From positions 3,286,001 through 3,350,000 of the forward strand of contig OZ245997.1 of the NCBI GenBank assembly GCA_965230195.1: DNA of 64,000 nucleotides. The letters run 5' to 3'. How positions within the stretch are numbered: position 1 is the first letter of the stretch; each line of letters starts with the position of its first letter. A program made the position numbers and the translations under genes. This stretch comes from Putridiphycobacter sp965230195. GTDB lineage: Bacteria > Bacteroidota > Bacteroidia > Flavobacteriales_D > Crocinitomicaceae. Positions 26,801 through 35,106 of this stretch are shown in pieces. The notes beneath the pieces are model-generated. The model saw only the letters and a list, made by a program, of their open reading frames with translations. It was not told the origin of the DNA and did not search any database.

Positions 26801-27628
26801 AAAAAAAGAAAAACTGAACTGGAGGTTGAAGTTAAAGCAGCTACAGATGCTTTGAGAGTGAAAAATGACGAATTGATTGTCAAAAACAGGGAAATTACTG
26901 ATAGTATTGATTACGCTAAGCGGATTCAAAGTGCGATTTTATCACCAATTAAGGTTGTTAAAGACTACCTGTTTGATTCATTTATTCTTTATATGCCTAA
27001 AGACATTGTTGCGGGAGACTTTTATTGGATGCAACGTGTAGATGGAAAAATTTTGTTTGCTGCTGCTGATTGTACCGGACATGGTGTTCCCGGAGCCATG
27101 GTTAGTGTAGTTTGTAATAATGCCTTGAATCGCTCGGTAAGGGAGTACAGGTTGACAGTTCCGGGACAAATATTGGATAAAACCAGGGAAATTGTGGTAG
27201 AGGAATTTGAAAAATCAGACGAGTTTGTGAGGGATGGTATGGACATAGCTTTGTGTTCTTTAAACAGAAATACACTACAGTATGCCGGGGCCTACTGTCC
27301 ATTGTGGGTAATAAGTAAAGGAGAGTTAAAGGAAATTAAAGCGGACAAACAACCTGTTGGTTTTTTTGATAATCCGACACCTTATACCACGCATACCATC
27401 TCGTTAAATAAAGGGGATATCATTTATATATTTTCTGATGGATTTGCTGATCAGTTTGGTGGAGAGAAAGGTAAAAAGTTCATGGCAAAATCGTTTAAAA
27501 GACTACTGATCAGTATACATGATAAACCTATGGATGAGCAACGCAGAATTTTGAGAGAGACTGTTGAAAATTGGCGCGGTGATATTGACCAGATAGATGA
27601 TATCTGTATTATTGGTGTAAAAATATAG
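23861..27628 (+). CDS. Two-propeller sensor protein with C-terminal SpoIIE serine phosphatase
   Basis: 1255 residues. N-terminal lipobox LFLAGC (Cys about residue 32), a short repeated linker, then 14 repeats of the two-component-propeller type (GDIWFGTWGGGVSWYDG first, VQLWWGSENGI last, residues about 218-805), enough for two seven-bladed propellers. A Y_Y_Y Ig-like domain (about 865-945) is followed by one membrane helix (about 955-977), a short coiled coil (about 985-1030), and a SpoIIE/PP2C phosphatase (about 1040-1255) with D1053 in AGDFYW, D1070 in AADCTGHGVPGAM and a later SDG acid. In hybrid two-component proteins the same sensor feeds a histidine kinase; here a phosphatase replaces it. 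Dephosphorylating anti-sigma antagonists (STAS proteins) is the known SpoIIE job. Confidence 0.9.
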   Translation: MVLKKINPKICRICIRFGTGFYVLISLFLAGCAQVDDHKTTSNNFLYSEVPIAAVDLKKGYHYNVLTNDTIEALISEKGEEILTGVPVKANGKYIYSDSVARPFVRQLSPPLLTVNPHKNVNIIPKNLPTVVVNKNALTQIDTTLHKDFILTGETGDTIPTGIPIPVSGSQKKVIQPKLVKAFPPRFKDNVLNNMKYLDVDQGMSSSYVLSMLQDKRGDIWFGTWGGGVSWYDGHSFKHFSKENGLTDNTIWAIHEDRKGNIWFGTNKQGVICYDGISFTYYQEKDGLCHNSIRCILEDNQGNLWFGSDGGGATRYDGHSFVNYTRKEGLGSNVIWSMIEDASGRIWFGSYGGGATCYSPDYLSEEGAQYLYYNHEQGLSNDTVLSLLEDRFGNIWIGTRNNGVNCFDGNVITHYSVLEGLSDNSVWDMVEDHHGNIWFATEFGGICCKKGDRFVYFTTGEGLCHNTILTMIEDANGGIWCGSNGGGVSQYNEDSFSHFILDECRGNTSVRAIEKDKNGDVWFAITGGGVCQYRDSVISQFTESEGLISNYIMFIMNDSRGNLWFASFNNGVACYDGKELKHYTREQGLCSNAVISILEDSNGNIWFGTNGGGVSCYNPRAKTDNNIPLFTNYTQEGGLTSNLVFSLLEDKTGNIWMGTYGGGITRYTAPGLKDGHFIHFTEKEGLSDNVVSAIHEDAKGNIWIGTNHGVNIYTHDSIVYYTEKQGLSNNIVQSIIEDQDHHFWVGTDAGLNQLTYCTEENTSEGVMVEEIRKLHIKSFLKQDGLKGQSFFSNSVFLDTNVQLWWGSENGIEKIDLTYSSNSSKPLVTQLNSLEINEQIINYNEVSDQSFKGVIFDSVQKFSNYAHHLEMPHHINHLTFHFSAVDWLTPHDIRYSYMIEGLNDVWSKASSENKADYRNIPYGSYIFKVRAVSKGENWGEVFSYPFTIHPPWWQTWWARGIYILLLWLGIFLFSRWRTLKLKKRKTELEVEVKAATDALRVKNDELIVKNREITDSIDYAKRIQSAILSPIKVVKDYLFDSFILYMPKDIVAGDFYWMQRVDGKILFAAADCTGHGVPGAMVSVVCNNALNRSVREYRLTVPGQILDKTREIVVEEFEKSDEFVRDGMDIALCSLNRNTLQYAGAYCPLWVISKGELKEIKADKQPVGFFDNPTPYTTHTISLNKGDIIYIFSDGFADQFGGEKGKKFMAKSFKRLLISIHDKPMDEQRRILRETVENWRGDIDQIDDICIIGVKI

Positions 27629-27669
27629 TCAATTAATTCGCGATCAGATTATTTTGTAGTTATAGTCTT

Positions 27670-27700
27670 AACAGATAGGAGAGAATCTGTTTCGTTTTGT
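27670..27700 (+). terminator. Possible terminator of the propeller-phosphatase gene
   Basis: AACAGAT (27670-27676) pairs with ATCTGTT (27685-27691), followed by TCGTTTTGTTTT. Modest stem strength. Confidence 0.5.
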
Positions 27701-27743
27701 TTTACAATCTCAGTTGATGCTGTCAAAAATTGTAAATTAAAAT

Positions 27744-27751
27744 TATATTTG
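27744..27751 (+). promoter_or_regulatory. -7 box (TATATTTG) of mnmE
   Basis: Exact TAnnTTTG nine bases before the mnmE ATG at 27761, predicting a very short leader. Confidence 0.6.
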
Positions 27752-27760
27752 CACTAAGTC

Positions 27761-29131
27761 ATGCATCACTTAGAAAACGATACTATTTGCGCTTTATCCT
27801 CTGCTCCCGGAATGGGTGCTATAGCCTTAATCAGGATATCAGGTAAAGATACATTTCAGATTATTGAATCGGTATTTTCGAAAACCTTAAATGGAAAAGA
27901 AACACATACGGTTCACTTTGGTTGGATCAAGGATGGTGATGAAATGATTGATGAGGTACTCATCACTTTGTTTAGAAATCCTAAGTCGTTTACAGGAGAA
28001 GACAGTGTTGAAATAACCTGTCACGGATCCGTTTATATTCAGCAAAGTATCATTCAACTCCTGATTAAAAAAGGGGCAAGAATGGCCAAGCCGGGAGAAT
28101 TTTCTATGCGGGCCTTTATGAATGGTAAGATGGATTTGTCCCAAACCGAGGCTATTGCTGATTTGATTGCTTCTACATCAAAAGCTCAGCACAAGGTGGC
28201 ATTGAACCAAATGAGAGGAGGCTTTAGTAATGAAATTAAAACCCTAAGGCAGCAATTGCTGGATTTTGCTTCGCTTGTTGAGTTGGAGTTGGATTTTTCG
28301 GAGGAAGATGTTGAGTTTGCTGACCGCTCACAATTGGAAGAACTTGTAGCTACAATTAAACATGCCATTGAAGGGCTGATTAAGTCGTTTAAACTGGGGA
28401 ATGTGATAAAAAATGGTGTGCCGGTTGCTATTGTTGGTACACCGAACTCAGGAAAATCAACTTTATTAAATACTATCCTGAATGAAGACCGTGCTATTGT
28501 TTCCGATATTGCTGGTACCACACGTGATGTTATAGAGGATGAGATTAGTATTGATGATATTACTTATCGGTTTATTGACACTGCCGGGATTAGGAATACA
28601 ACTGATGAGATCGAAAATCTGGGAATTAAACGTTCATTTGAGCAGGTTAAGAAAGCTCAGATAGTGTTGTTAATTATTGATTTGAAGGATACCACTCAGG
28701 AAATGATTCTTTCAGACATTAAAATGTTTAAGGGTAAAAATATACAGGCATTTCAAACCCTGATACCTGTGTTTAATAAAATGGATACCATTGATATTAA
28801 AGATTATCCATTATTATTTGAAAATGGTATTTTTATTTCTGCAAAGCATAAAACAAATCTTGATGTATTATTAAATAAGTTATCAGAAGCTGTGGGCGAA
28901 GTAAATGTCGAAAATCAGACTGTTATTACTAATATCCGACATTTTGAAGCACTGACTAATAGTCTGGAATCTGTAAAGCGTGTAGAAGAGGGGCTTCAAA
29001 GCCAAATTCCAGGTGATTTATTAGCCATGGATATCAGACAAACACTACATCATCTTGGTGAAATCACCGGTTCTGTCAGTAATGATGAGCTTCTTGGTAA
29101 TATCTTTGCTAACTTCTGTATTGGTAAATAA
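27761..29131 (+). CDS. mnmE: tRNA uridine-5-carboxymethylaminomethyl(34) synthesis GTPase
   Basis: 456 residues, full length. The N-terminal tetrahydrofolate-binding domain has DTICALSSAPGMGAIALIRISG; the central G domain has the P-loop GTPNSGKST at 226-234, switch region DIAGTTRD, and G3 DTAGIRNTTDEIE; NKMD is the G4 motif. The C-terminal CIGK carries the catalytic cysteine. With MnmG it makes the (c)mnm5 modification at U34 of wobble tRNAs. Downstream is the 81-bp repeat, not another gene. Confidence 0.98.
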   Translation: MHHLENDTICALSSAPGMGAIALIRISGKDTFQIIESVFSKTLNGKETHTVHFGWIKDGDEMIDEVLITLFRNPKSFTGEDSVEITCHGSVYIQQSIIQLLIKKGARMAKPGEFSMRAFMNGKMDLSQTEAIADLIASTSKAQHKVALNQMRGGFSNEIKTLRQQLLDFASLVELELDFSEEDVEFADRSQLEELVATIKHAIEGLIKSFKLGNVIKNGVPVAIVGTPNSGKSTLLNTILNEDRAIVSDIAGTTRDVIEDEISIDDITYRFIDTAGIRNTTDEIENLGIKRSFEQVKKAQIVLLIIDLKDTTQEMILSDIKMFKGKNIQAFQTLIPVFNKMDTIDIKDYPLLFENGIFISAKHKTNLDVLLNKLSEAVGEVNVENQTVITNIRHFEALTNSLESVKRVEEGLQSQIPGDLLAMDIRQTLHHLGEITGSVSNDELLGNIFANFCIGK

Positions 29132-29136
29132 GTGAG

Positions 29137-29333
29137 ACTCAAAATTCGGAGAATTTTGCTAGTCGAACTTATCCCGAGCCCGGTCGAGGGATTGTTGAAT
29201 GTTTGCAGAAACCACTAACTCAAAATTCTTAGAATTTTGCTGGTCGAACTTATCCCGAGCCCGGTCGAGGGGTTTCTGAATGTTTGCGGGAATCCTTAAT
29301 TCAAAATTCGCATAATTTTACTGGTCGAACTCA
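29137..29333. repeat. 81-bp tandem repeat, about 2.4 copies
   Basis: Units start at 29137, 29218 and about 29299, spaced 81 bp. Each opens with a palindrome (CAAAATTC-gga-GAATTTTG in unit 1, CAAAATTCTTAGAATTTTG in unit 2, decayed in unit 3) followed by TCGAACTTATCCCGAGCCCG and GTCGAGGG. The TCCCGAGC...GTCGAGGGA word is a type of intergenic repeat met in Bacteroidota. It lies after mnmE and before a convergent giant gene; it could terminate or stabilise either message. Confidence 0.7.
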
Positions 29334-29356
29334 TTATTGGCTACCACTATTAAAAC

Positions 29357-32300
29357 TTATTCCTTTATAAATTTTTGGTATTGTTGATACTCATTAATTA
29401 AAAGTGAAATAAAGTAAACTCCACTGTTATAATTAGTCAGGTCAATTGTTTTAAAGGTATTCCCATAGAAATTATCCTGATATACTTTTGCTCCTGTCAT
29501 ATCATATATTTCAATTTTAATATTGTTTTCTATAGGTTTTAAGGGGTGTACATATAAAGTATTTTTGACCGGATTCGGATAAATGACATAATTTTTAAAT
29601 AGATTTTCATCAGGTTTTTTTTCTTCTAATTGTAGTGGAGGAGGTGGAGGAGGGGGCAGTTGACAATCGATAGAATCACATCCGTTTTCAGATAGCTTAA
29701 ACATAAAATCATCATCCAAAAAACCGTGAGAAGTAGAATCCAGTACCAGTTCAAAAGGTGTTGTATTAGAATTAAATGGTAAGTCCTGTGTTGATCCTGA
29801 GATAATAATATCTCCATTAGGTACTTGTCCAATAAAATTAAGTGAATGAAGTTTTTCTCCTCCGATTTGCTCTAACCAAAGAATTTCACCATCAGTATCC
29901 ATCCCTCCAATAAAGCCATCACCAGTTTTAAGACTATGTATATTGTTCGCGTCCCAAAAGGGATAGCAACAGTTAGTCATACTTTTGTCCAACAGACCAT
30001 ATTTTGGAAGTCCTCCGGAATAAGTGCCAAAGTAGTCATAAAAACTACCACAAAAGTAAATTTGATTTGCTGTGTCCGAGTAGTATAAGCCTCTGTAATA
30101 TTGAGAATGTTGGCGATCCAGCCATTGTTGGTTTAAATTTGAATCATACTTTACAAGTGCTGACCCTGTTCCACCATAAGAGTTTCCTCCTATTACAATA
30201 TTGCTATTGTTGACAGGTTGTGGCAGTGCTGCATTGTGATCCCAAAAAATGGTCTGGTATACATTATTGTCAGAATCAAGAGTAAAAGATGGAATTAGTG
30301 GAGAAACATAGTCTGAAAAGCCACCACCATACAAGCTTGTACTCCATAAATGGGTTGTAATGGCATTTGTCCATCCGTTTTGCGGGTCAAGTATTGCTAA
30401 ATAACCATTTGATTCATTAACACTTAAATTATTATCATTTAGAATATAGCTTCCAAAACTAACGTTATTTTTAAAATGTCCGGCTACATATATCTTTCCA
30501 TTTGATCCCATTCTCATTTTAGGGTTTATTCTTGCACTTCGCCAGTCCCAATATGAGGCTGGGTTAGGATTGTAAACTCCACCAAAATCAGGAGAACCAC
30601 TAAAACCTCCGGCTGTATGATAATTAATCAGGTTACCAGCCGAATCAACGCAAACAATAAATATTTCAGCATCTGGTCCTGTCAATGTCGTAATTGTTCC
30701 AGAAGGTAAAAAAAGTTTGTCCGGCTGGGGTGAGAAGATAGAAAAGTATACACTATCCTCTGTACAAATTACATCTGTAATATGTGCTGAGGTTCCTGAT
30801 GGTACAAAGTCATTTTCTTCATAACCATGTCTGATTGTCCAAATGCGATTGCCTTCAGGATCTATTTTATGCAAAACGCCATGTCCTTTAGTATTAACAT
30901 TGCTTGAGTATGAAAAATCCTGAAAACCAAACGAATCACCACCCATTGTGCCGGCAAGGTAGATATTTCCGTATTTATCCGAATCTATATCAACCACTAT
31001 AAAAGTTGAGAGATTAGGATCTTGATTTTCGGGATAGTCATAAGAATCGATTTCCCATAGCAGGTCTCCGTTAATATCATATTTTTGTATTACAGTAAAA
31101 TATCTGTTCCCGTTTGGTGAGGAATGATATGGGTAATGACTGGCTACGATAAAATTTCCACAGTGATCAACATGCGTAGCCATTACAGTGTGTAGTTCTA
31201 CATTTTTTTTCCAACAAAGTTCACCACTATAGGTAGGCGCTCTAAGGTAGACTGTAACCTCATGAGATGTGGTATCAGTGCAACCAATATTTGCTGAGTG
31301 AGCCACTAATTGCAGATTAAAATATCCTGCTGTATCATATTTAATTGTTGGCATTATAGAATCCATGTTATTGGTGACCGAGGGCTGGCCGTCAGCAAAC
31401 CATTCAAGAGTTGCACCATTAACACTATTGGTATTAACGTGAATGGGGGCGTTAATCAGATTTTGACCATTGCCTACATCAAACCAGGAGTTTACCTGAT
31501 CAGTAAGTACTGAATCAAGATGAATTAATTCTGTACTGCAATCACCATCCAGAACAGTCATAGTGAAATAAGTTTTTGAGGTAATAGGATCTGATGGCAG
31601 GAACAAAGTATCATTGTTCCCAAAGTTTTCTGATACTAAAATAGAGTTTTGATAGAGTTGATAATTATAATCGGGGTTTGAATTTAAAACAATTATAAGT
31701 GTGCTATCTTCATAACAAACCAAACTGTCAATGGGGTGGAAAAGGAGGTTCGAATCAGGTGTGCTTTCTACAAAAACAGTAACGGAATCGATTTGAAACA
31801 GTGTATCTCCACAACTGGTGACGTAATGTGCATTGAGTTCTATTTGTATAGTAGAATCTAAAATTCCTAGAAAAATAGATTCATCATCATCCGGGTAACC
31901 GTCAAACGGCCCCCATATGGTATCGTTACCCATTGTTATCAGATATTGCATTCCTGTGGGACTTAAATTATCAAGATAGAGCCATGGAGCTTCTCCCGGA
32001 CAAATTGTATCACTTGACAGTGTATGGTACAGTGTGTCAAACCCACCGTAAAAGATTGCGGTACGTTCAATGGTATCTGTATTATTGTCAAGTGTAGTGA
32101 CAAGTTTTATATTAGAAATGCCTGTTGCGATACTTGTATAATTCAGAATTGTTGAATTAGAAACCAATACATCATCAACAAACCACTCATAGGAATCAGC
32201 TGTTAAATCGGTAGGTGTAAAGGATTCATTAACATGAGTACAGGAAGGTGAGTCCCAGGTAAAGTATGCAGTAGCAAAGAGATCAGAGATTGAATCTCTG

Positions 32301-33289
32301 TCAAATCGATAGATTTTACCATGATCTCCAACTGCAATACCGAAATCGTCTTCAAATTCAACTTCCTGACCTCCACCTCCTCCGGAAACTAAAGTATTTC
32401 CAAAGAGATGGAAATTTGTGCCACCATCAAAACTTACGGTTACATTAGAGATATCATAATTAGGAGGATTGGAATTATAAGACAAGTTAATTAGTGTATC
32501 TCCTCCTAAACAATAAACATAAAGTCCGGGAATATTCAATCCTAAACTGTCCCATGTTAATCCGTTATTTAAACTGGATCGATAAAAGTAATTACTTCCA
32601 GTTTTTCCTGCGATATAAACCTTTGAAAATATAGTGTCATAACTGACTGAATTATAAGTTTTCCCAGGGTGACTTTGTAAAGTCCATGTATCTCCGTTAT
32701 CTGAAGATGTTAAAATTTCATATTGGCCAACGGCAACCCAGTTCGTCCCGTTGGTGTTTATAAGACCATAGAGGTTTTCAACTGAGCTAGAGGTGATATT
32801 TGTCCAGTTGCTACCACCATCAGTTGTTTTTAAAATCAGACCATCATCTCCAACTGCTATTCCCAGATTATTATCTAAAAATTGAATGTCGTTAACAAAA
32901 TCAAAGGAAAAAGCTGCGGCATTATATACTATTGACCATGTTAGCCCCCCGTTTTGAGATCTAATAATTAATGGTGAATGATCAGTAAATGCTCTACCCG
33001 CTGCAAAAAGAGTATCATGGTTCAAAATGCTAAAAGAAAGATATGTTGCATTTTGAAGAAATGCAGAATTAACGCCAGAAAAAGTGACGGTATCCCAGTT
33101 TATACCTTCATCATTCGAATAAAAAATTTGACCTAAACTTCCACCGGTCAGACATTTTCCACTGCTGTCAGTTGCTACTCCTAACATATGGCTACTGGTC
33201 AGGGCAGGGATTTGGGTCCATTGGGCTTGTGCAAAAATATCACATAATAATAAACTTATCAGGACAATATTTCGGAGATGGGAGATCAT
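29357..33289 (-). CDS. Giant T9SS type A cargo protein with YCF48/BNR-like and SBBP-like propellers
   Basis: 1310 residues. Signal peptide (1-22). Residues about 25-335 contain BNR/YCF48-like propeller units (GIAVGDDGLILKTTDGGSNW, YFYRSSLNNGLTWDSL). Residues about 340-690 are PKD/Ig-like (SPTGMQYLITMG, FVESTPDSNLLF). Residues about 700-1205 carry a second propeller-like region with DINGDLLWEID, DKYGNIYLAGTMGGDSF and DTDGEILWLEQ units, typical of SBBP-type proteins. A Pro run at about 1210-1218 links to a C-terminal T9SS type A domain: VIYPNPVKNTLYVHP, MTGAKVYQ, and GVYFISLL. The protein is predicted to be exported by Sec, then sorted to the surface by T9SS. Function unknown; adhesion or polymer binding is likely. 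Confidence 0.88.
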   Translation of the reverse strand: MISHLRNIVLISLLLCDIFAQAQWTQIPALTSSHMLGVATDSSGKCLTGGSLGQIFYSNDEGINWDTVTFSGVNSAFLQNATYLSFSILNHDTLFAAGRAFTDHSPLIIRSQNGGLTWSIVYNAAAFSFDFVNDIQFLDNNLGIAVGDDGLILKTTDGGSNWTNITSSSVENLYGLINTNGTNWVAVGQYEILTSSDNGDTWTLQSHPGKTYNSVSYDTIFSKVYIAGKTGSNYFYRSSLNNGLTWDSLGLNIPGLYVYCLGGDTLINLSYNSNPPNYDISNVTVSFDGGTNFHLFGNTLVSGGGGGQEVEFEDDFGIAVGDHGKIYRFDRDSISDLFATAYFTWDSPSCTHVNESFTPTDLTADSYEWFVDDVLVSNSTILNYTSIATGISNIKLVTTLDNNTDTIERTAIFYGGFDTLYHTLSSDTICPGEAPWLYLDNLSPTGMQYLITMGNDTIWGPFDGYPDDDESIFLGILDSTIQIELNAHYVTSCGDTLFQIDSVTVFVESTPDSNLLFHPIDSLVCYEDSTLIIVLNSNPDYNYQLYQNSILVSENFGNNDTLFLPSDPITSKTYFTMTVLDGDCSTELIHLDSVLTDQVNSWFDVGNGQNLINAPIHVNTNSVNGATLEWFADGQPSVTNNMDSIMPTIKYDTAGYFNLQLVAHSANIGCTDTTSHEVTVYLRAPTYSGELCWKKNVELHTVMATHVDHCGNFIVASHYPYHSSPNGNRYFTVIQKYDINGDLLWEIDSYDYPENQDPNLSTFIVVDIDSDKYGNIYLAGTMGGDSFGFQDFSYSSNVNTKGHGVLHKIDPEGNRIWTIRHGYEENDFVPSGTSAHITDVICTEDSVYFSIFSPQPDKLFLPSGTITTLTGPDAEIFIVCVDSAGNLINYHTAGGFSGSPDFGGVYNPNPASYWDWRSARINPKMRMGSNGKIYVAGHFKNNVSFGSYILNDNNLSVNESNGYLAILDPQNGWTNAITTHLWSTSLYGGGFSDYVSPLIPSFTLDSDNNVYQTIFWDHNAALPQPVNNSNIVIGGNSYGGTGSALVKYDSNLNQQWLDRQHSQYYRGLYYSDTANQIYFCGSFYDYFGTYSGGLPKYGLLDKSMTNCCYPFWDANNIHSLKTGDGFIGGMDTDGEILWLEQIGGEKLHSLNFIGQVPNGDIIISGSTQDLPFNSNTTPFELVLDSTSHGFLDDDFMFKLSENGCDSIDCQLPPPPPPPLQLEEKKPDENLFKNYVIYPNPVKNTLYVHPLKPIENNIKIEIYDMTGAKVYQDNFYGNTFKTIDLTNYNSGVYFISLLINEYQQYQKFIKE

Positions 33290-33321
33290 TACTTATTAAT
33301 TTTTTAATTCACAGTCTTATA

Positions 33322-33329
33322 CAAAAGTA
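33322..33329 (-). promoter_or_regulatory. -7 box (TACTTTTG)
   Basis: Exact TAnnTTTG on the minus strand, 32 bp before the giant T9SS gene start at 33289. Confidence 0.5.
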
Positions 33330-33468
33330 AAAATTATGCTAATCTAAACAGGCTTTAGTCATGGAGTTCATGTCCCGATACCCCAAAATGGTAGTATAGG
33401 AATATGGAAATGAAGTAAAACAGCAAAGAGAATGAATAATAAATATAATAAAAAGAGAAGGTTATTTA

Positions 33469-34371
33469 TTATTTCTGTTTCCCAGGCAATCTCCAGCTTA
33501 TCTTATGAACTCTGGCTGTTGGTTTTAATGTTTTTTTATCCTTTGGCTTTTTGACATTATAGATTAAACCAATTTTCTCCAAAACATAAATCACATACCA
33601 GCTTAGGTCAATTTCGTACCAGGCCATGCTAAACTTTGCAGATGTTGGATGACCATGATGATTATTGTGAAAGCCTTCACCGAAAGATAATAACCCCACT
33701 AGAGGATCATTATAACCACTTTCGTTTGCTTTGCGAATCTTAAATCTGGAGTAGCCATATTTGTGAGAGGCATAGCCAATATACCAGTGTCCGATAATAA
33801 TGAGTGCTATGCGTAAGCACATTAAACATAAAGCAGTGTTTAAATCAGTTAGTGACCAGACTAAGGCTATTAAAGCCAAATTATGCAAATACCAGGTTTT
33901 ATGTAACCATAAAAACCAACGGTTGTTCAGGTCCGATTCAGGAATATTATACCGTGTATTGTCAGTCGTTTCAAAGCTTAGGTGGAGATACCACCAAAAA
34001 TCCTTAAAAATAGAATGTCTGTAAGCAAAATAATCAGGACAATCTTCTCTGTTTTGTCAATAGTCTCTGTAATAATGTAATTTTAGCCAGTTCAGGGGGC
34101 TGCCTAAACCGGTTAACACAAAAATATAAACCAATACATTTCTAAACCAACTTGAAGTTTGATAAGCCTTATGGATAACGCCCCGGTGCAAGCCAACAGA
34201 ATGGCCTATACTCACTGTTACGAAGGTTAAAGTGATTGCTAATAATATTGTAGAGTTGGATATTGCGCTGTAGTCAATAAAGAATACGGGAATAAGCATG
34301 GCATAGAACCAGATTGCTTTTGTTTTGGAGAAGGTGAGGGTGCCCTCAGCAGGATAGATAAGCTGTTTCAT
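33469..34371 (-). pseudogene. Acyl-CoA (delta-9 type) fatty-acid desaturase with in-frame TGA
   Basis: One continuous reading frame of 301 codons (ATG at 34371) interrupted only at codon 105 by TGA (34057-34059). Before it: GHSVGLHRGVIH, the first histidine box, and LHYYRDY at the stop. After the stop in the same frame: QNREDCPDYFAYRHS, then SFGEGFHNNHHGHP, the HNNHH third histidine box of membrane fatty-acid desaturases, and a basic tail. The family sequence at this point is YYRDYWQNR-like, so the TGA replaces a Trp codon (TGG). The desaturase would insert a double bond in fatty-acyl chains in the inner membrane. A single base substitution has probably silenced it, or the read is in error. 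It faces msrA divergently. Confidence 0.85.
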
Positions 34372-34400
34372 ATTTTATGTTTTAAATGTTTCAATATAAA

Positions 34401-34533
34401 TTGAAAGTTGTAATCCGTAAATACTCAATCGTTGTACTTTCAATAGCAATAAAACATTTGATTTTTAACAAATATAATAATTAATCCTAAACTTTCAATA
34501 ATTTTTGAAAGTTTGTACTTTCTCAACGGATTA
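34401..34533. promoter_or_regulatory. Repeated operator-like words between the desaturase and msrA-like genes
   Basis: The word TTGAAAGT / ACTTTCAA occurs four times in alternating direction: 34401-34408, 34436-34443, 34491-34498 and 34505-34512; the last two make a hairpin AACTTTCAA-taattt-TTGAAAGTT. A direct repeat TTGTACTTTC occurs at 34432-34441 and 34513-34522. TAATCCGT (34411-34418) and ACGGATTA (34526-34533) are inverted. This density between divergent genes points to a multi-site operator. Confidence 0.5.
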
Positions 34534-34556
34534 ACAAAAACAATTTATTATTATTA

Positions 34557-35099
34557 ATGAGTAACTTTGTAGTAATGATAGAAAAAATTGGTCTGGGAGG
34601 TGGTTGTCATTGGTGCACAGAAGGAGTGTTTCAATCACTGGTTGGTATTGAGAAGGTAAAGCAGGGCTGGATTGCATCAACAGGAGAGCATAGTACTTTT
34701 TCAGAAGCAGTTATTGTGCATTTCAATCCTGAGATCATCACATTAACTGATCTTGTAAAAATCCATTGTTATACACATGCCTCAACTTCAAATCACAGTA
34801 TGCGGCATAAGTACAGGTCAGCTGTTTATACTTTTTCTCAGGAGCAGAAATCTGAGGTAAAAGAAGCCATTACTAAGATTCAGCTTGATTTCGAAGAAAA
34901 AATAATTACTTTGGTATTGCCCTATGGTGCATTTAAATTAAACCAGGAGGATCAGTTAAATTATTTGTATTCTCGTCCGGAGAGTACCTTTTGCCAGACT
35001 TATATTCACCCTAAATTAAAATTGTTAATGGCTCATTTTTCCAAGCAGGTAAATTATGACAAAATTGATCAGATAAAAGCAAAAAATATTGATCTGTAG
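34557..35099 (+). CDS. msrA: MsrA-like peptide-methionine (S)-S-oxide reductase
   Basis: 180 residues. The catalytic element GGGCHWCTEGVFQSLVGIEK near the N-terminus carries the nucleophilic Cys within the MsrA motif (normally GCFWC), followed by GWIASTGEHSTFSEAV and the HNSMRHKYRSAVY region. The protein differs from standard MsrA at the C-terminus: instead of the usual EDYHQxY it has EDQLNYLYSRPESTFCQTY. It reduces methionine S-sulfoxide in proteins, with a second Cys (in STFCQT) as possible resolving residue. A Met at residue 7 (34575) is an alternative start. Divergent from the broken desaturase. Confidence 0.8.
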   Translation: MSNFVVMIEKIGLGGGCHWCTEGVFQSLVGIEKVKQGWIASTGEHSTFSEAVIVHFNPEIITLTDLVKIHCYTHASTSNHSMRHKYRSAVYTFSQEQKSEVKEAITKIQLDFEEKIITLVLPYGAFKLNQEDQLNYLYSRPESTFCQTYIHPKLKLLMAHFSKQVNYDKIDQIKAKNIDL

Positions 35100-35106
35100 C
35101 TGATGG

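Noticed and set aside
29137..29333. CRISPR array.
   Set aside because: Units are 81 bp with nearly identical whole units, no constant-length spacers, and no cas genes.
33469..34371. UGA decoded as tryptophan (alternative genetic code) to explain the desaturase.
   Set aside because: TGA is used as a normal stop elsewhere, for example at the ends of trmH and the SDR enzyme at 12795, so a genome-wide code change does not fit.
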